Source of the DNA: Hyphomicrobiaceae bacterium
GTDB lineage: Bacteria > Pseudomonadota > Alphaproteobacteria > Rhizobiales > HXMU1428-3
Direction of reading: 5' to 3'
Length of the DNA stretch: 38,240 nucleotides
Assembly: GCA_021775775.1 (NCBI GenBank)
Contig: JAJFHF010000054.1
Coordinates: 1 to 38,240 of the forward strand
Below the pieces are notes generated by a model, which ran no database searches, was not told the DNA's origin, and was given only the letters and a program-made list of their open reading frames with translations. The translations under genes and the position numbers were made by a program. Of this stretch, positions 1 through 9,893 are shown one piece after another (position 1 is the first letter of the stretch; each line of letters opens with the position of its first letter).

Positions 1-503
1 ATACGGCCGGGACAAGCGCTCAAACAAAAGACTTAGTAACCCCAGATCGATTTCCTGTCTTTAAAACCGGCAGGGGCGGAGAATATACCTATCATGGCCC
101 TGGCCAACGGGTGGTCTATCTCATGCTAGATCTCAATCAAAAGCGCAAAGATGTCCGTTGGCTCGTACATGAAATGGAAAGTTGGATCATTGATGTCTGC
201 GCCGCATTTGAAATTAGGGCAGAAAGGCGCGAAGGCCGTGTTGGTTTATGGGTGCAACACCCCTCACAAGATCCACAAAGAGAAGACAAGATTGCTGCCA
301 TTGGCATTCGATTGCGCCGTTGGGTGAGTTTTCACGGGCTGAGTATAAATCTAAACCCTGATCTTGAACATTTCTCAGGCATCGTGCCGTGCGGCATATC
401 TGGCCATGGCATAACAAGTTTTCATGAGCTTGGGGTTAATGTCTCTATGCAAGAGCTTGATGAAGTTTTGCAAAACCAATTTACACACCGCTTTCTCCCT
501 TAA
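1..503 (+). CDS. lipB: Lipoyl(octanoyl) transferase LipB, 5'-truncated by window edge
   Basis: Frame 3 is open from base 3; contains [45 protein letters not shown] and [11 protein letters not shown], characteristic LipB motifs including the Cys and Lys regions. Confidence 0.95.
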   Translation, partial: TAGTSAQTKDLVTPDRFPVFKTGRGGEYTYHGPGQRVVYLMLDLNQKRKDVRWLVHEMESWIIDVCAAFEIRAERREGRVGLWVQHPSQDPQREDKIAAIGIRLRRWVSFHGLSINLNPDLEHFSGIVPCGISGHGITSFHELGVNVSMQELDEVLQNQFTHRFLP

Positions 504-528
504 GCATCGTCCCATCACGAAAAAGGAA

Positions 529-628
529 GCGAGCTTAGCGAGTGAACATGACGCCATAAGCGTCCGGCGCTTAGCACCCCGCCCTCGCAGGCTCCTGCCC
601 ATTTCGGGCAAAAAATAGCCGTGAGAGA
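529..628. repeat. Structured intergenic repeat, copy 1
   Basis: Shares ccggcgcttagc, ccctcg-agg and gccgtgagaga with copy 2; contains hairpin tgccc-atttc-gggca. Confidence 0.6.
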
Positions 629-647
629 TATACAAAATCGCTCTAAA

Positions 648-752
648 CGAAGAAGGGAGTGCTCTTTTTCAGAGCACGCACATGGCGTAGCCCGGCGCTT
701 AGCGCCGCCCCTCGGAGGCATTTGCGCTCGCGCGCAAATTTGCCGTGAGAGA
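648..752. repeat. Structured intergenic repeat, copy 2
   Basis: Same block order as copy 1; contains three perfect hairpins: gtgctct-ttttc-agagcac, cggcgc-tta-gcgccg and atttgcgc-tcgc-gcgcaaat. Confidence 0.6.
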
Positions 753-762
753 AAACAGAGTA

Positions 763-1278
763 TTACGGCACCAAACAGTTGGTAAGATTCTTTGCCCGCG
801 TTTCCCCATCTTTATGATGAGCAGAAGCACGCCCAAATTTACGCATATCACTTTGAACATCGACAATATCTTGAAGCGTAAAGTCACCGCGATGGATCAA
901 GGTTCGAAGGGCATAACAATCAGCTTCTTGTTCTACCTCAACCCCTGACACACGCGCATAAAGATGGCCCAATACATGATGCCCACATTCATGCACCACA
1001 AAAAATTTCTGAGACGCTTTACTCAGTTCTTTAAGCCGCTTTATATTAAGAATAATCATTGGCCCCTGCACCATACCATGCATACGCATAAAGTCAGAAA
1101 AACCCACATCATTTAAACTATCATTGCGAACATTTAAAACAGGACGTCGACGAGCATCAATACAATCAGATTTGAACATCTCAATTTCATCTTGCTCACC
1201 CGTTACATTGGCAAGCCCATGGACAGGTCTCAACAACAAGACCACCAGAACCTGTGAAAGTATAATATACCATCGCAT
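763..1278 (-). CDS. Small exported putative zinc metallopeptidase-like protein (HExxH)
   Basis: N-terminal signal-like hydrophobic segment, then FFVVHECGHHVLGH and a downstream EQEADCYA, reminiscent of gluzincin zinc ligands. Confidence 0.6.
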   Translation of the reverse strand: MRWYIILSQVLVVLLLRPVHGLANVTGEQDEIEMFKSDCIDARRRPVLNVRNDSLNDVGFSDFMRMHGMVQGPMIILNIKRLKELSKASQKFFVVHECGHHVLGHLYARVSGVEVEQEADCYALRTLIHRGDFTLQDIVDVQSDMRKFGRASAHHKDGETRAKNLTNCLVP

Positions 1279-1403
1279 AAACTAGTATCTCCGTTGCCCG
1301 AAAACCAATCAATCAAATGAAAATGTTTATCTCATCAGAATAATAGTAACATTATCCCCAAAACAGAAATTAAAGAAAGATGTAAAAACCCCCCATCAAG
1401 GCT

Positions 1404-3428
1404 CTATTCAAATTCCATAATCACGGCGTCAACAGCCAGACTATCACCAGCTTCTGCTTGAATAGAACTGACGGTACAATCTCGCTCAGCCTTCAAGATA
1501 TTTTCCATCTTCATAGCTTCAACCACGCACAAAGATTGACCAGCTTTCACCTCCTGGCCCTCTTGCACCATAACGTCCACCACAAGCCCAGGCATCGGAC
1601 AAAGCAGATATTTAGAAGTGTCGGGTGGTTCTTTATATGGCATCAAAGCCACAAGCTCAGCCTCACGCTGTGTGTACACATAACTCTCAACACTTAAACC
1701 GGCATAAGAAAGTTCATATCCATTCAAAATCGGGCGCACTTGTACGGCCATTTCTTGATCACCAACACACCCTTTCCAAATAGACTCTCCAAACCACCAA
1801 TCAAACTCAACTGCAGTTGGCTTTTGATCCACACCCTCATCATCCAAAAACACGATGCTTAAATCATTGCTCTCAAAAGAGGAAGTCTCCACCCTTAAAT
1901 GTTGCAAATGGTCATCAATTTTCACAATCCGCTTTTCAGCAAAACTCACTCTTTGCCCATGCATTTGGTCAGAAATCCCACGTCGCCGGGCATTCCCCAA
2001 AAAGTCAATCGTTGCGGCCACACTCGATAATAGTTTTAACTCATCGGGTAAGGGCGCGCGCGGAGAAAATCCATCGGGATACTCCTCGGCAATAAAATTG
2101 GTCGTAATATCCCCTTTTATCCAGCGGTCATGGCACATGATGGCACTAAGAAAAGGAATGTTATGTGCAATCCCATCGATATAAAATTCGTCAAGCGCGC
2201 GCGACATATGAGCAATCGCTTCAGTTCGCGTCGGCGCGTGGGTCACCAATTTAGCAATCATCGGATCATAATAGATAGAAATTTCACCGCCCTCAAACAC
2301 CCCCGTGTCATTGCGCACACTCACTCCATCTTTGCTTGTCTCGATGGGTGGTTGATAGCTGGACAAACGCCCCGTGGAGGGAAGAAAACTACGAAAAGGA
2401 TCTTCGGCATAAATACGGCTCTCAATCGACCAACCATTTAGCTTGATATTTTTTTGAGCAAATTTTAGTTTTTTGTTCGCCGCTACATTGATCATTTGTT
2501 CAACCAAATCAACACCTGTAATCATCTCTGTTACAGGATGCTCAACCTGCAAACGCGTGTTCATTTCAAGAAAATAAAAATTACGGTCCTTATCTACAAT
2601 AAACTCAACCGTCCCAGCGCTTTCATAATTAACAGCTTTAGCAAGGGCAACAGATTGTTCCCCCATAGCCACCCGCGTGGTCTCATCTAAAAATGAACTG
2701 GGCGCTTCTTCCAAAACTTTTTGATTGCGTCGTTGAATAGAACATTCACGCTCGCCCAGATAAATCACATTACCATGCTTATCAGCCAGCACCTGAATTT
2801 CAATATGGCGCGGATCAACAATGAATTTTTCAATAAAAATTCGGTCATCACCAAAACTAGATTTGGCTTCAGATTTAGAGGCATTAAACCCCTCTTCCAC
2901 TTCTCCTTCGCTGTGAGCGATGCGCATCCCCTTGCCGCCGCCGCCCGCAGACGCCTTAATCATCACAGGGTAACCAATCTCATTAGCAATCTTCTTTGCC
3001 TGATCGGTACTTTCAATCAGTCCCATATACCCAGGTACAATATTAACCTTTGCAGCGCTTGCAAATTTCTTTGAAGCAATTTTATCCCCCATCACTTCAA
3101 TGGCTTTAACATTAGGGCCAATAAACGCAATGCCAGCTTTTTCTAAAGCTTTCGCAAACTCTGCATTTTCTGAAAGAAACCCATACCCCGGATGAATCGC
3201 CTGCGCCCCGGTCTGGGTGGCAGCATCAATAATTTTATCAGCAATCAGATAAGAGCTAGCTGCAGGTGCGGGCCCAATATAAACAGCTTCATCAGCCATT
3301 TTCACATGCAAAGCGCGTTTATCAGCATCTGAATAGACGGCAACAGTAGCGATGCCCATTTTTTGAGCTGTTTTAATAACCCGGCAAGCAATTTCGCCGC
3401 GATTCGCAATCAGAATTTTTTTAAACAT
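1404..3428 (-). CDS. pccA: Acetyl/propionyl-CoA carboxylase alpha subunit (biotin carboxylase + BCCP)
   Basis: MFKKILIANRGEIACRVIKTA, ATP-grasp GGGGKGMRIA, C-terminal biotinyl site VVEAMKMEN. Confidence 0.95.
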   Translation of the reverse strand: MFKKILIANRGEIACRVIKTAQKMGIATVAVYSDADKRALHVKMADEAVYIGPAPAASSYLIADKIIDAATQTGAQAIHPGYGFLSENAEFAKALEKAGIAFIGPNVKAIEVMGDKIASKKFASAAKVNIVPGYMGLIESTDQAKKIANEIGYPVMIKASAGGGGKGMRIAHSEGEVEEGFNASKSEAKSSFGDDRIFIEKFIVDPRHIEIQVLADKHGNVIYLGERECSIQRRNQKVLEEAPSSFLDETTRVAMGEQSVALAKAVNYESAGTVEFIVDKDRNFYFLEMNTRLQVEHPVTEMITGVDLVEQMINVAANKKLKFAQKNIKLNGWSIESRIYAEDPFRSFLPSTGRLSSYQPPIETSKDGVSVRNDTGVFEGGEISIYYDPMIAKLVTHAPTRTEAIAHMSRALDEFYIDGIAHNIPFLSAIMCHDRWIKGDITTNFIAEEYPDGFSPRAPLPDELKLLSSVAATIDFLGNARRRGISDQMHGQRVSFAEKRIVKIDDHLQHLRVETSSFESNDLSIVFLDDEGVDQKPTAVEFDWWFGESIWKGCVGDQEMAVQVRPILNGYELSYAGLSVESYVYTQREAELVALMPYKEPPDTSKYLLCPMPGLVVDVMVQEGQEVKAGQSLCVVEAMKMENILKAERDCTVSSIQAEAGDSLAVDAVIMEFE

Positions 3429-3476
3429 AGTTTTTTACAGCTTTATCAATTTACAGTTATTTTCTTTTAAACATAG

Positions 3477-3492
3477 TTGTGAGACCTCACAA
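3477..3492. promoter_or_regulatory. Palindrome TTGTGAG-AC-CTCACAA upstream of pccA, candidate operator
   Basis: Perfect 7-bp arms, 2-bp centre, about 49 bp upstream of the pccA start. Confidence 0.35.
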
Positions 3493-3575
3493 GAGATCGT
3501 AGGACGTTTTTGTGAAAAGGGAAGATATTTAGAACGAAAAGCTAATTTTTCTGAGGTGAGCAAGACCTATACGGT

Positions 3576-4910
3576 TCATTTTGAGGTGAAATACGTAAAA
3601 ACAACCCCGACAATAAGAGCAATCCCTAACATTCCAAATAGGAAATCAAAAATCGACTTAACACCACCCTGCCCAACAGAAGCAATTTTCTTTTGTCTAT
3701 CCGGCTCCGTTAATGTCTCATCTTCTTCAACCTCAGTAAAAATAGACGCCATCGTATTAATAAGCATACGTTTACCCCATAGGCCTGAAATAATATGCAG
3801 GCCAATGATCATACAAAGCCCAATATAAAAAGTTATATCATTTGAAAAAGAACCATCACCAAGATGCTTGAAGCCAAAACCGGCAAAAAACAGGGCAATA
3901 ACATATATGATCCCAAATAATGCCTCCATCCCATCATTACAGCGCCATGCCAACCAAAGCGGTGCCCCTAAAAATGCAGCCCAGCTCCATGAAATTTGAA
4001 ATGATCGATCCGCGTTTTTGCTATCATTGTAATAGCGCTCATAAACAGTGTCATTTTTTCCAATATAACTAAGGAAATCATCTTCAACCAATAAGGGAAA
4101 CCCTCTTGCATCATAATAGGGTCTCTTCCCACCAAATGTCGGGTCTCTCCAAGACCCTCTTATAATCTCAAGCAAGGCGTCAGCTTCCTCATCTGACAAT
4201 TGATCGTAGACACGCCGGTCTGCCTGCGTCCAGCCAAATTCTTGATTAAGATAGCTAAGCACATTTAATTTATCAGACTGTTTGTCTCTCGTTGTTGATG
4301 GACCATGCAAAACCGCGCTTGCTATGGCTTGCAAAATTTCATATTCCGCATATTTACTGGTCTCAAAGGGGCTTTCTCGTAATTCATTGATAAAACTTTG
4401 CCATTTTCCAAGGTCCCATCCCCCCCAAGGCCCAATAAGCGTCTCTATTTTTTCACGGATGTGCTCATCTGAAAAATCACGATCATCTACAGATTGATTA
4501 TGATCATCTTCTTTTTGATCAAAAAGTATATCCTCATCAATAGTAATCTGATCAACTGTCTCTCGTTCAATACCATCAATATTTTCACGAATAGTTTCTG
4601 GAGGAAGGGATAACTCTACAGGCTCTACAAGCTCTTCCACCACGGCTGATGTTTGCTCAGTCACACTATGATTGATAGATGGCTCTAAGGTCTCACCCTC
4701 ATCAAAATCATCACTTTCATCATCAAGCTCACTATCATCATAAACATCATAAGCCCCCAACCAAATGGCCTGATCTCTCGCTTCACGTAATTTTTGAAAC
4801 CCAAGAGGGTCCTCGCCAGGCCTGATAAGCTTTAATTCTTTGGCATAAGCACGCTTAATCTCCCGCTCATCATCAGTTGGTTCGATTTTTAAAATCTCCC
4901 AGACTGTCAC
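3576..4910 (-). CDS. J-like domain membrane protein with C-terminal DUF2628-like/TM region, probable HscC partner (DjlB/DjlC-like)
   Basis: N-terminal VWEILKIEPTDDEREIKRAYAKELKLIRPGEDPLGFQKLREARDQA is J-like; acidic linker; C-terminal SWSWAAFLGAPLWLAWR plus several TM segments; GTG start; directly downstream of an hscC-like gene. Confidence 0.7.
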   Translation of the reverse strand: MTVWEILKIEPTDDEREIKRAYAKELKLIRPGEDPLGFQKLREARDQAIWLGAYDVYDDSELDDESDDFDEGETLEPSINHSVTEQTSAVVEELVEPVELSLPPETIRENIDGIERETVDQITIDEDILFDQKEDDHNQSVDDRDFSDEHIREKIETLIGPWGGWDLGKWQSFINELRESPFETSKYAEYEILQAIASAVLHGPSTTRDKQSDKLNVLSYLNQEFGWTQADRRVYDQLSDEEADALLEIIRGSWRDPTFGGKRPYYDARGFPLLVEDDFLSYIGKNDTVYERYYNDSKNADRSFQISWSWAAFLGAPLWLAWRCNDGMEALFGIIYVIALFFAGFGFKHLGDGSFSNDITFYIGLCMIIGLHIISGLWGKRMLINTMASIFTEVEEDETLTEPDRQKKIASVGQGGVKSIFDFLFGMLGIALIVGVVFTYFTSK

Positions 4911-4947
4911 AAGCTTATTCCTTTATCTCTACATGCCAATTTGGCGC

Positions 4948-6651
4948 TCAATCCATATCAAATATATTATTCTCGAGAGCATCCAGCTCTTTAGAAAAAG
5001 CCGTTCTGATCTTTTCAATATCCCGGTTAGCCTGGTCATTTATTGCGTCTTCAAACTCTAAAATAAGCGTCCGTACATACTCACGCCCACCGCGCAAACT
5101 CTCCGCATAAATCCGCTCCCCGCGCGCAAGCAAAGTCGCATTCTCCGTTTGCTCTCGAGGGTGCAATTTAATGCCACTAAGCGCTTGAAAACGAGCCTCT
5201 AATTCGTCATCAGATAAATTCGCTTCATTTCTAAATATTTTCCGGGTGGTTTTTTTGGTGGTCAACGACGTAACTTCAACTTCCAAAGCCCCGTTTATAT
5301 CATAGGTAAAACGAACATCGACACCTTCCACCCCAGCGCGCGAAGCTGGCACTTTAACTTTTAGATCGCCGAGCAAAATATTATCCTCAGGGCGCATATT
5401 TTCCCCCTGATAAACATCAAGATTAATCTCTGTTTGCTTGTTACGAACTGTAAAAAATTGATGACTTTGGCTAATCGGCACCACAGCATTGCGCTCAATA
5501 ATCGGAACAATAACAAGGTTGTCATAATTATCGCCCACAATGGCAGACGTCCCAAGGGTGTAGGGACAAACATCTGTCATCACCACATCTTCTAGCGCTT
5601 CATTGCGCAGCTTTAGCCCCGCCTGTACCCCTGCACCCAAAGCAATCAATTCATCTGGATTTAAATGAGACAGCGGCAGCTTTTGAAACAAACGACCAAC
5701 CATGCGTCTCACGCGCGGCATACGAGACGCACCGCCAACCAAAACCACATTCTCAATATTATCAGGACGCAACGTAGCATCATTAATCGCCCGCTCCATC
5801 GGCACCCGCAAGCGGCGGCGCAATGGGCTCGTAAGCTCTTCAAATGCATCTCGTGTAAGTGAACCTTCTAGCGTTCTCTCTCCAATCACTATCGTATAGT
5901 GAGCCACATCTTTTCTTGATAACTCATGCATGATTTTTTCTGACAAGCGAAACAAACGATTTAAATCCCGGCCATCAAGGCTTGAAAGCTCTAGCTCATT
6001 CCCGGTCAAAATATGGGTCTGTATTTCTTGTCGAAAATCATTGCCGCCCAAAAAATTATCACCAGCGGTCGCGCGCACTTCCATCACATTGTCATATTTA
6101 TCAAGGATCGAGACATCAAACGTCCCACCCCCCAAATCAAATATCAAAAATTGCTGCTCTTCAACTTCATCCAAGCCATACGCAAGGGCGGCAGCCGTTG
6201 GTTCATTTATCAGGCTATCAACTTTCAAACCTGCCAATTTGCCCGCATCAATCGTAGCTTTTCGTTGAATGTCATTGAAATAAGCCGGCACTGAAATGAT
6301 CGCTTCGCTAACCTCTTGCCCCAAATGATTGATCGCGTCTTCGCGCAAGCTGCGCAAAATAAAGGCTGAAAGCTCTTCGGGTCGAAACTCAAAATTAGGA
6401 CCAAGTTTGGTAATTTTTTTGCTACCCATGGTGCGCTTAAAATCACCAACGGTAAGTTCTGGATGTGTAATTAACCGCTCACGAGCCGCCTTACCAACCA
6501 AGATATCACTTGTGCCATTGCTTTCAATCACCCCAACAACAGACGGAGTTAAAAACTCACCCAGTGCATTTGGAATAAGCTTTGGGCCATCCTCACTCCA
6601 ATAAGAAACAAGAGAATTGGTTGTGCCTAAATCAATCCCAACAAGTGTCAT
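4948..6651 (-). CDS. hscC: Hsp70 family chaperone, HscC type
   Basis: MTLVGIDLGTTNSLVSYW, SVPAYFNDIQRKAT, FDLGGGTFDVSILD, LVGGASRMPRVR; short length (about 567 aa). ORF extends to 6669, but ATG at 6651 has a GGAG upstream. Confidence 0.85.
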   Translation of the reverse strand: MTLVGIDLGTTNSLVSYWSEDGPKLIPNALGEFLTPSVVGVIESNGTSDILVGKAARERLITHPELTVGDFKRTMGSKKITKLGPNFEFRPEELSAFILRSLREDAINHLGQEVSEAIISVPAYFNDIQRKATIDAGKLAGLKVDSLINEPTAAALAYGLDEVEEQQFLIFDLGGGTFDVSILDKYDNVMEVRATAGDNFLGGNDFRQEIQTHILTGNELELSSLDGRDLNRLFRLSEKIMHELSRKDVAHYTIVIGERTLEGSLTRDAFEELTSPLRRRLRVPMERAINDATLRPDNIENVVLVGGASRMPRVRRMVGRLFQKLPLSHLNPDELIALGAGVQAGLKLRNEALEDVVMTDVCPYTLGTSAIVGDNYDNLVIVPIIERNAVVPISQSHQFFTVRNKQTEINLDVYQGENMRPEDNILLGDLKVKVPASRAGVEGVDVRFTYDINGALEVEVTSLTTKKTTRKIFRNEANLSDDELEARFQALSGIKLHPREQTENATLLARGERIYAESLRGGREYVRTLILEFEDAINDQANRDIEKIRTAFSKELDALENNIFDMD

Positions 6652-6707
6652 ACGCTCCGCTTCCCTCAATCAAAAACCAACAAAAGAGCCTCTTATTATC
6701 ATCCACA

Positions 6708-8252
6708 TTAAAGCGGAATATTGTCATGCTTTTTCCAAGGATTTTCAATTTTTTTGTTTTTAAGCATATTCAATGCGCGGCTAATGCGCTTACGAGTATT
6801 GCGCGGTAAAATCACCTCATCAATATAGCCACGCTCAGCAGCCACAAAGGGCGAGCAAAAACGATCTTCATAAGATTTTGTCAGCTCAGCAATTTTACAC
6901 GGGTCACCGGCATCTTTGCGATGAATAATTTCAACCGCGCCTTTGGCCCCCATCACAGCAATTTCCGCTGTCGGCCAGGCATAGTTCACATCACCGCGAA
7001 TATGTTTTGAGCTCATCACATCATAAGCCCCGCCATAAGCTTTGCGAGTAATCACAGTCACTTTGGGCACAGTGGCTTCCGCAAAAGCAAACAAAAGTTT
7101 GGCCCCATGTTTAATCAGCCCACCATATTCCTGGTCAGTACCTGGTAAAAACCCTGGTACATCCACAAAGGTAACCAGAGGAATGTTGAAACAATCACAA
7201 AACCGCACAAAACGCGCCGCTTTGCGAGAGGCATCGCTATCCAAAACCCCAGCCAATACCATTGGTTGGTTGGCCACAACGCCCACAGTTTGCCCTTCAA
7301 TACGAGCAAAGCCGACAACTATGTTGGCAGCAAACTTTTCTTGTATTTCAAAAAAATCACGTTCATCAACCACTTTTGTGATCAACTCGCGAATGTCATA
7401 AGGTTGATTGGGATTCTCAGGTATCAAACTATCAAGGCTCGCCTCTAATCTCTCAGCACCATCACTGGTCGGTAAAACAGGCACATCAGATTGATTGTTT
7501 GAGGGCAAAAAATCCATCAAGCGACGCATTTGCAGCATCGCCTCAACATCGTTTTTATAGCCCTTATCAGCAATCGAAGATTTAGTGGTATGAATGCTCG
7601 CCCCGCCAAGCTCTTCAGAGGTCACTTCTTCATTGGTTACGGTCTTCACCACTTCAGGGCCCGTCACAAACATATAAGACGTATCTTCAACCATAAAAAT
7701 AAAATCGGTCATAGCAGGAGAATATACATCACCGCCGGCACATGGCCCCATAATAACAGATATCTGCGGGATCACACCAGACGAGAGCACATTGCGCTGA
7801 AACACTTCACCATAACCACCAAGCGCATCAACCCCTTCTTGAATACGCGCCCCGCCAGCATCAAACAACCCAATGATCGGCGCGCGATTGCGCAATGCCA
7901 TATCTTGAATTTTCATGATCTTTTCAGCATGGGTCTTAGAAAGTGAGCCACCAAAAACAGTAAAGTCTTTGGCAAAGACATAGACAACACGTCCATTGAT
8001 GGTCCCCCACCCTGTGACCACGCCATCGCCGGGAATTTTCTTATCTTCCATCCCAAAGTCAGTACAACGATGCTCCACATACATATCAAACTCTTCAAAT
8101 GAATTTTCATCTAACAAAAGATCAATACGTTCACGCGCCGTAAGTTTACCGCGTTCATGTTGGGCATCTATGCGCTTTTGTCCCCCACCCAAACGGGCAG
8201 TATCACGGCGTTTTTCAAGCTCAGTAAGTATATCGTTCATGGGATCCCCCAA
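6708..8252 (-). CDS. pccB: Acyl/propionyl-CoA carboxylase beta subunit
   Basis: Carboxyltransferase motifs [56 protein letters not shown]. Confidence 0.95.
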   Translation of the reverse strand: MGDPMNDILTELEKRRDTARLGGGQKRIDAQHERGKLTARERIDLLLDENSFEEFDMYVEHRCTDFGMEDKKIPGDGVVTGWGTINGRVVYVFAKDFTVFGGSLSKTHAEKIMKIQDMALRNRAPIIGLFDAGGARIQEGVDALGGYGEVFQRNVLSSGVIPQISVIMGPCAGGDVYSPAMTDFIFMVEDTSYMFVTGPEVVKTVTNEEVTSEELGGASIHTTKSSIADKGYKNDVEAMLQMRRLMDFLPSNNQSDVPVLPTSDGAERLEASLDSLIPENPNQPYDIRELITKVVDERDFFEIQEKFAANIVVGFARIEGQTVGVVANQPMVLAGVLDSDASRKAARFVRFCDCFNIPLVTFVDVPGFLPGTDQEYGGLIKHGAKLLFAFAEATVPKVTVITRKAYGGAYDVMSSKHIRGDVNYAWPTAEIAVMGAKGAVEIIHRKDAGDPCKIAELTKSYEDRFCSPFVAAERGYIDEVILPRNTRKRISRALNMLKNKKIENPWKKHDNIPL

Positions 8253-8336
8253 TTATTTAAAACCTTGGCGTTTGTTTTACCATAAGCCAACAGAGCGTCA
8301 ACGTACCATTAAGATGAAGGAAGCACTGTTATCCTC

Positions 8337-9071
8337 TTAAGTCTCCACTTGTGACAACTTATAAAACTCATAGGTTTTATCAAACTCCCCCCGGCGCATT
8401 TCGCGCCGACGAATAACCTCATCATCACCGCCCCAGCGCTCCATTTGATAATCTTCATCAATGAAAGCGGCAGCCCAAACCTCACCCGATGTCCAATCAC
8501 CTAAAATAAGGCTCAAAGCCAACAAAGCTGACCCCGTAAGCGAGGTGATATTGTGCACCGCAGTTAATGAAAAATCATCCAAACCACCTAAAAGATCGGC
8601 AATTTTGCGCAAATCTTGAGGGTTTTGTTCCTCGTGCACAATACCAGAAACTGTCTTCATTTGAATATTATAGCTGGTCTCAAACCACAACAGAAAAGGG
8701 TCCCAACGCTCTTGCTCCCTCATTACCAGTGATTGTGGTTCAGCGGCGCGGTAGCACAACAAATCAGATCCTGCAAAAGAAAGAATTTCATCAATAATGT
8801 CTTGGCTCAGCGCCCTCACCCGATCAAGAGTTGTATGAGATAGTTTGGTAAACAACATTCCCTCAAGGTCAATCTCATCTTTTTGGTCATCCCATTCTTT
8901 TGCAATCGCTTTTGCTAAAGAAAAAGATTTAACACCAAGGGTCTGCTTCATAGGCGTTTTAATCGGACGACCATCTAATTGAATCATATAGCCCCCCTCC
9001 TCAAGCAGCTCAACACTAACCGTCTTATAAAAGCGCTTCATTTGGGGGCGCTTATCATCTTTTTTTGACAT
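8337..9071 (-). CDS. ATP12 family F1-ATPase assembly chaperone
   Basis: RFYKTVSV...YMIQLDGRPIKTPMKQTL, AKEWDDQ, LSHTTLDRV, GSDLLCYRA. Confidence 0.88.
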   Translation of the reverse strand: MSKKDDKRPQMKRFYKTVSVELLEEGGYMIQLDGRPIKTPMKQTLGVKSFSLAKAIAKEWDDQKDEIDLEGMLFTKLSHTTLDRVRALSQDIIDEILSFAGSDLLCYRAAEPQSLVMREQERWDPFLLWFETSYNIQMKTVSGIVHEEQNPQDLRKIADLLGGLDDFSLTAVHNITSLTGSALLALSLILGDWTSGEVWAAAFIDEDYQMERWGGDDEVIRRREMRRGEFDKTYEFYKLSQVET

Positions 9072-9075
9072 AACT

Positions 9076-9834
9076 TTAATCTTTAATAAATCCTGATAAC
9101 ATCAAACTATATATAGAGTTTTTAAGTTGCTCAATATCATCAACAATATCGTGAGGACGATAAGATCTCAACTCTTTTACACAATGATGTCCCCAACTAA
9201 CACCAATCGCCTTAACGCATGCAGCTTGTGCCATTTCCAAATCAAAACTCGTGTCACCGATCATAATACAGTTCTCAAGCGCCACTCCTGTTTCCCTGAT
9301 CGCTTGATCAATCATGGCTGGATGCGGCTTTGAAGGCGCATTATCAGCCGTTTGAATGGTCATAAAATAGGGCCCTAACTCAAACCTCTTAAGAAGGTTT
9401 TGAACACCGATCATCGATTTCCCCGTGGCGATCCCCAAAACACAATGCTCTTGAGCAGCCAAATCCACGATCAAGTCTCTGACACCCTCAAACAACGGTT
9501 CAGGACATCCCTTTTCGTCGCGTAGATAGCCATAAGAAACTTTATAGTTTTCGCTTATAGTCTTGATTAAATGAGGGTCCCTGCCACGATGGTTTCCTTT
9601 ATCAAAAAGCGCCTCAATAGCAAAAGGCAATGAAAGGCCAACAATTGAACGAATATCACCAGGCGGCGGCGGCTCTATACCGCCATTTTCAAAGGCAATT
9701 TGCATAGCCTTGACAATCAAAGCCTCACTATCAACAAGTGTACCATCGCAATCAAAAAGAATAAGCCATGTGCTTAATGAGTTCACAGATTCTAATGGGT
9801 TTAAAGGGTCGCCGGGACCGAATGCGTCTGACAC
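9076..9834 (-). CDS. HAD-IA hydrolase, phosphoglycolate phosphatase-like
   Basis: LILFDCDGTLVDSE, GIATGKS, KPHPAMIDQA, MIGDTSFDLEMAQAA. Confidence 0.88.
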   Translation of the reverse strand: MSDAFGPGDPLNPLESVNSLSTWLILFDCDGTLVDSEALIVKAMQIAFENGGIEPPPPGDIRSIVGLSLPFAIEALFDKGNHRGRDPHLIKTISENYKVSYGYLRDEKGCPEPLFEGVRDLIVDLAAQEHCVLGIATGKSMIGVQNLLKRFELGPYFMTIQTADNAPSKPHPAMIDQAIRETGVALENCIMIGDTSFDLEMAQAACVKAIGVSWGHHCVKELRSYRPHDIVDDIEQLKNSIYSLMLSGFIKD

Positions 9835-9893
9835 GAAAAAAAGCCTTTGTGCGAAAAAAATTGATCAACAACATAACAAGTGAATTTAAATGA

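Noticed and set aside
529-752. CRISPR array
   Set aside because: Only two imperfect units of ~100 bp, with no short conserved repeat/spacer pattern and no cas genes.
515-887. Small ORFs (68 aa, 62 aa) over the lipB-adjacent repeat
   Set aside because: Their similar SLTA... segments simply translate the repeated DNA units; no independent coding evidence.
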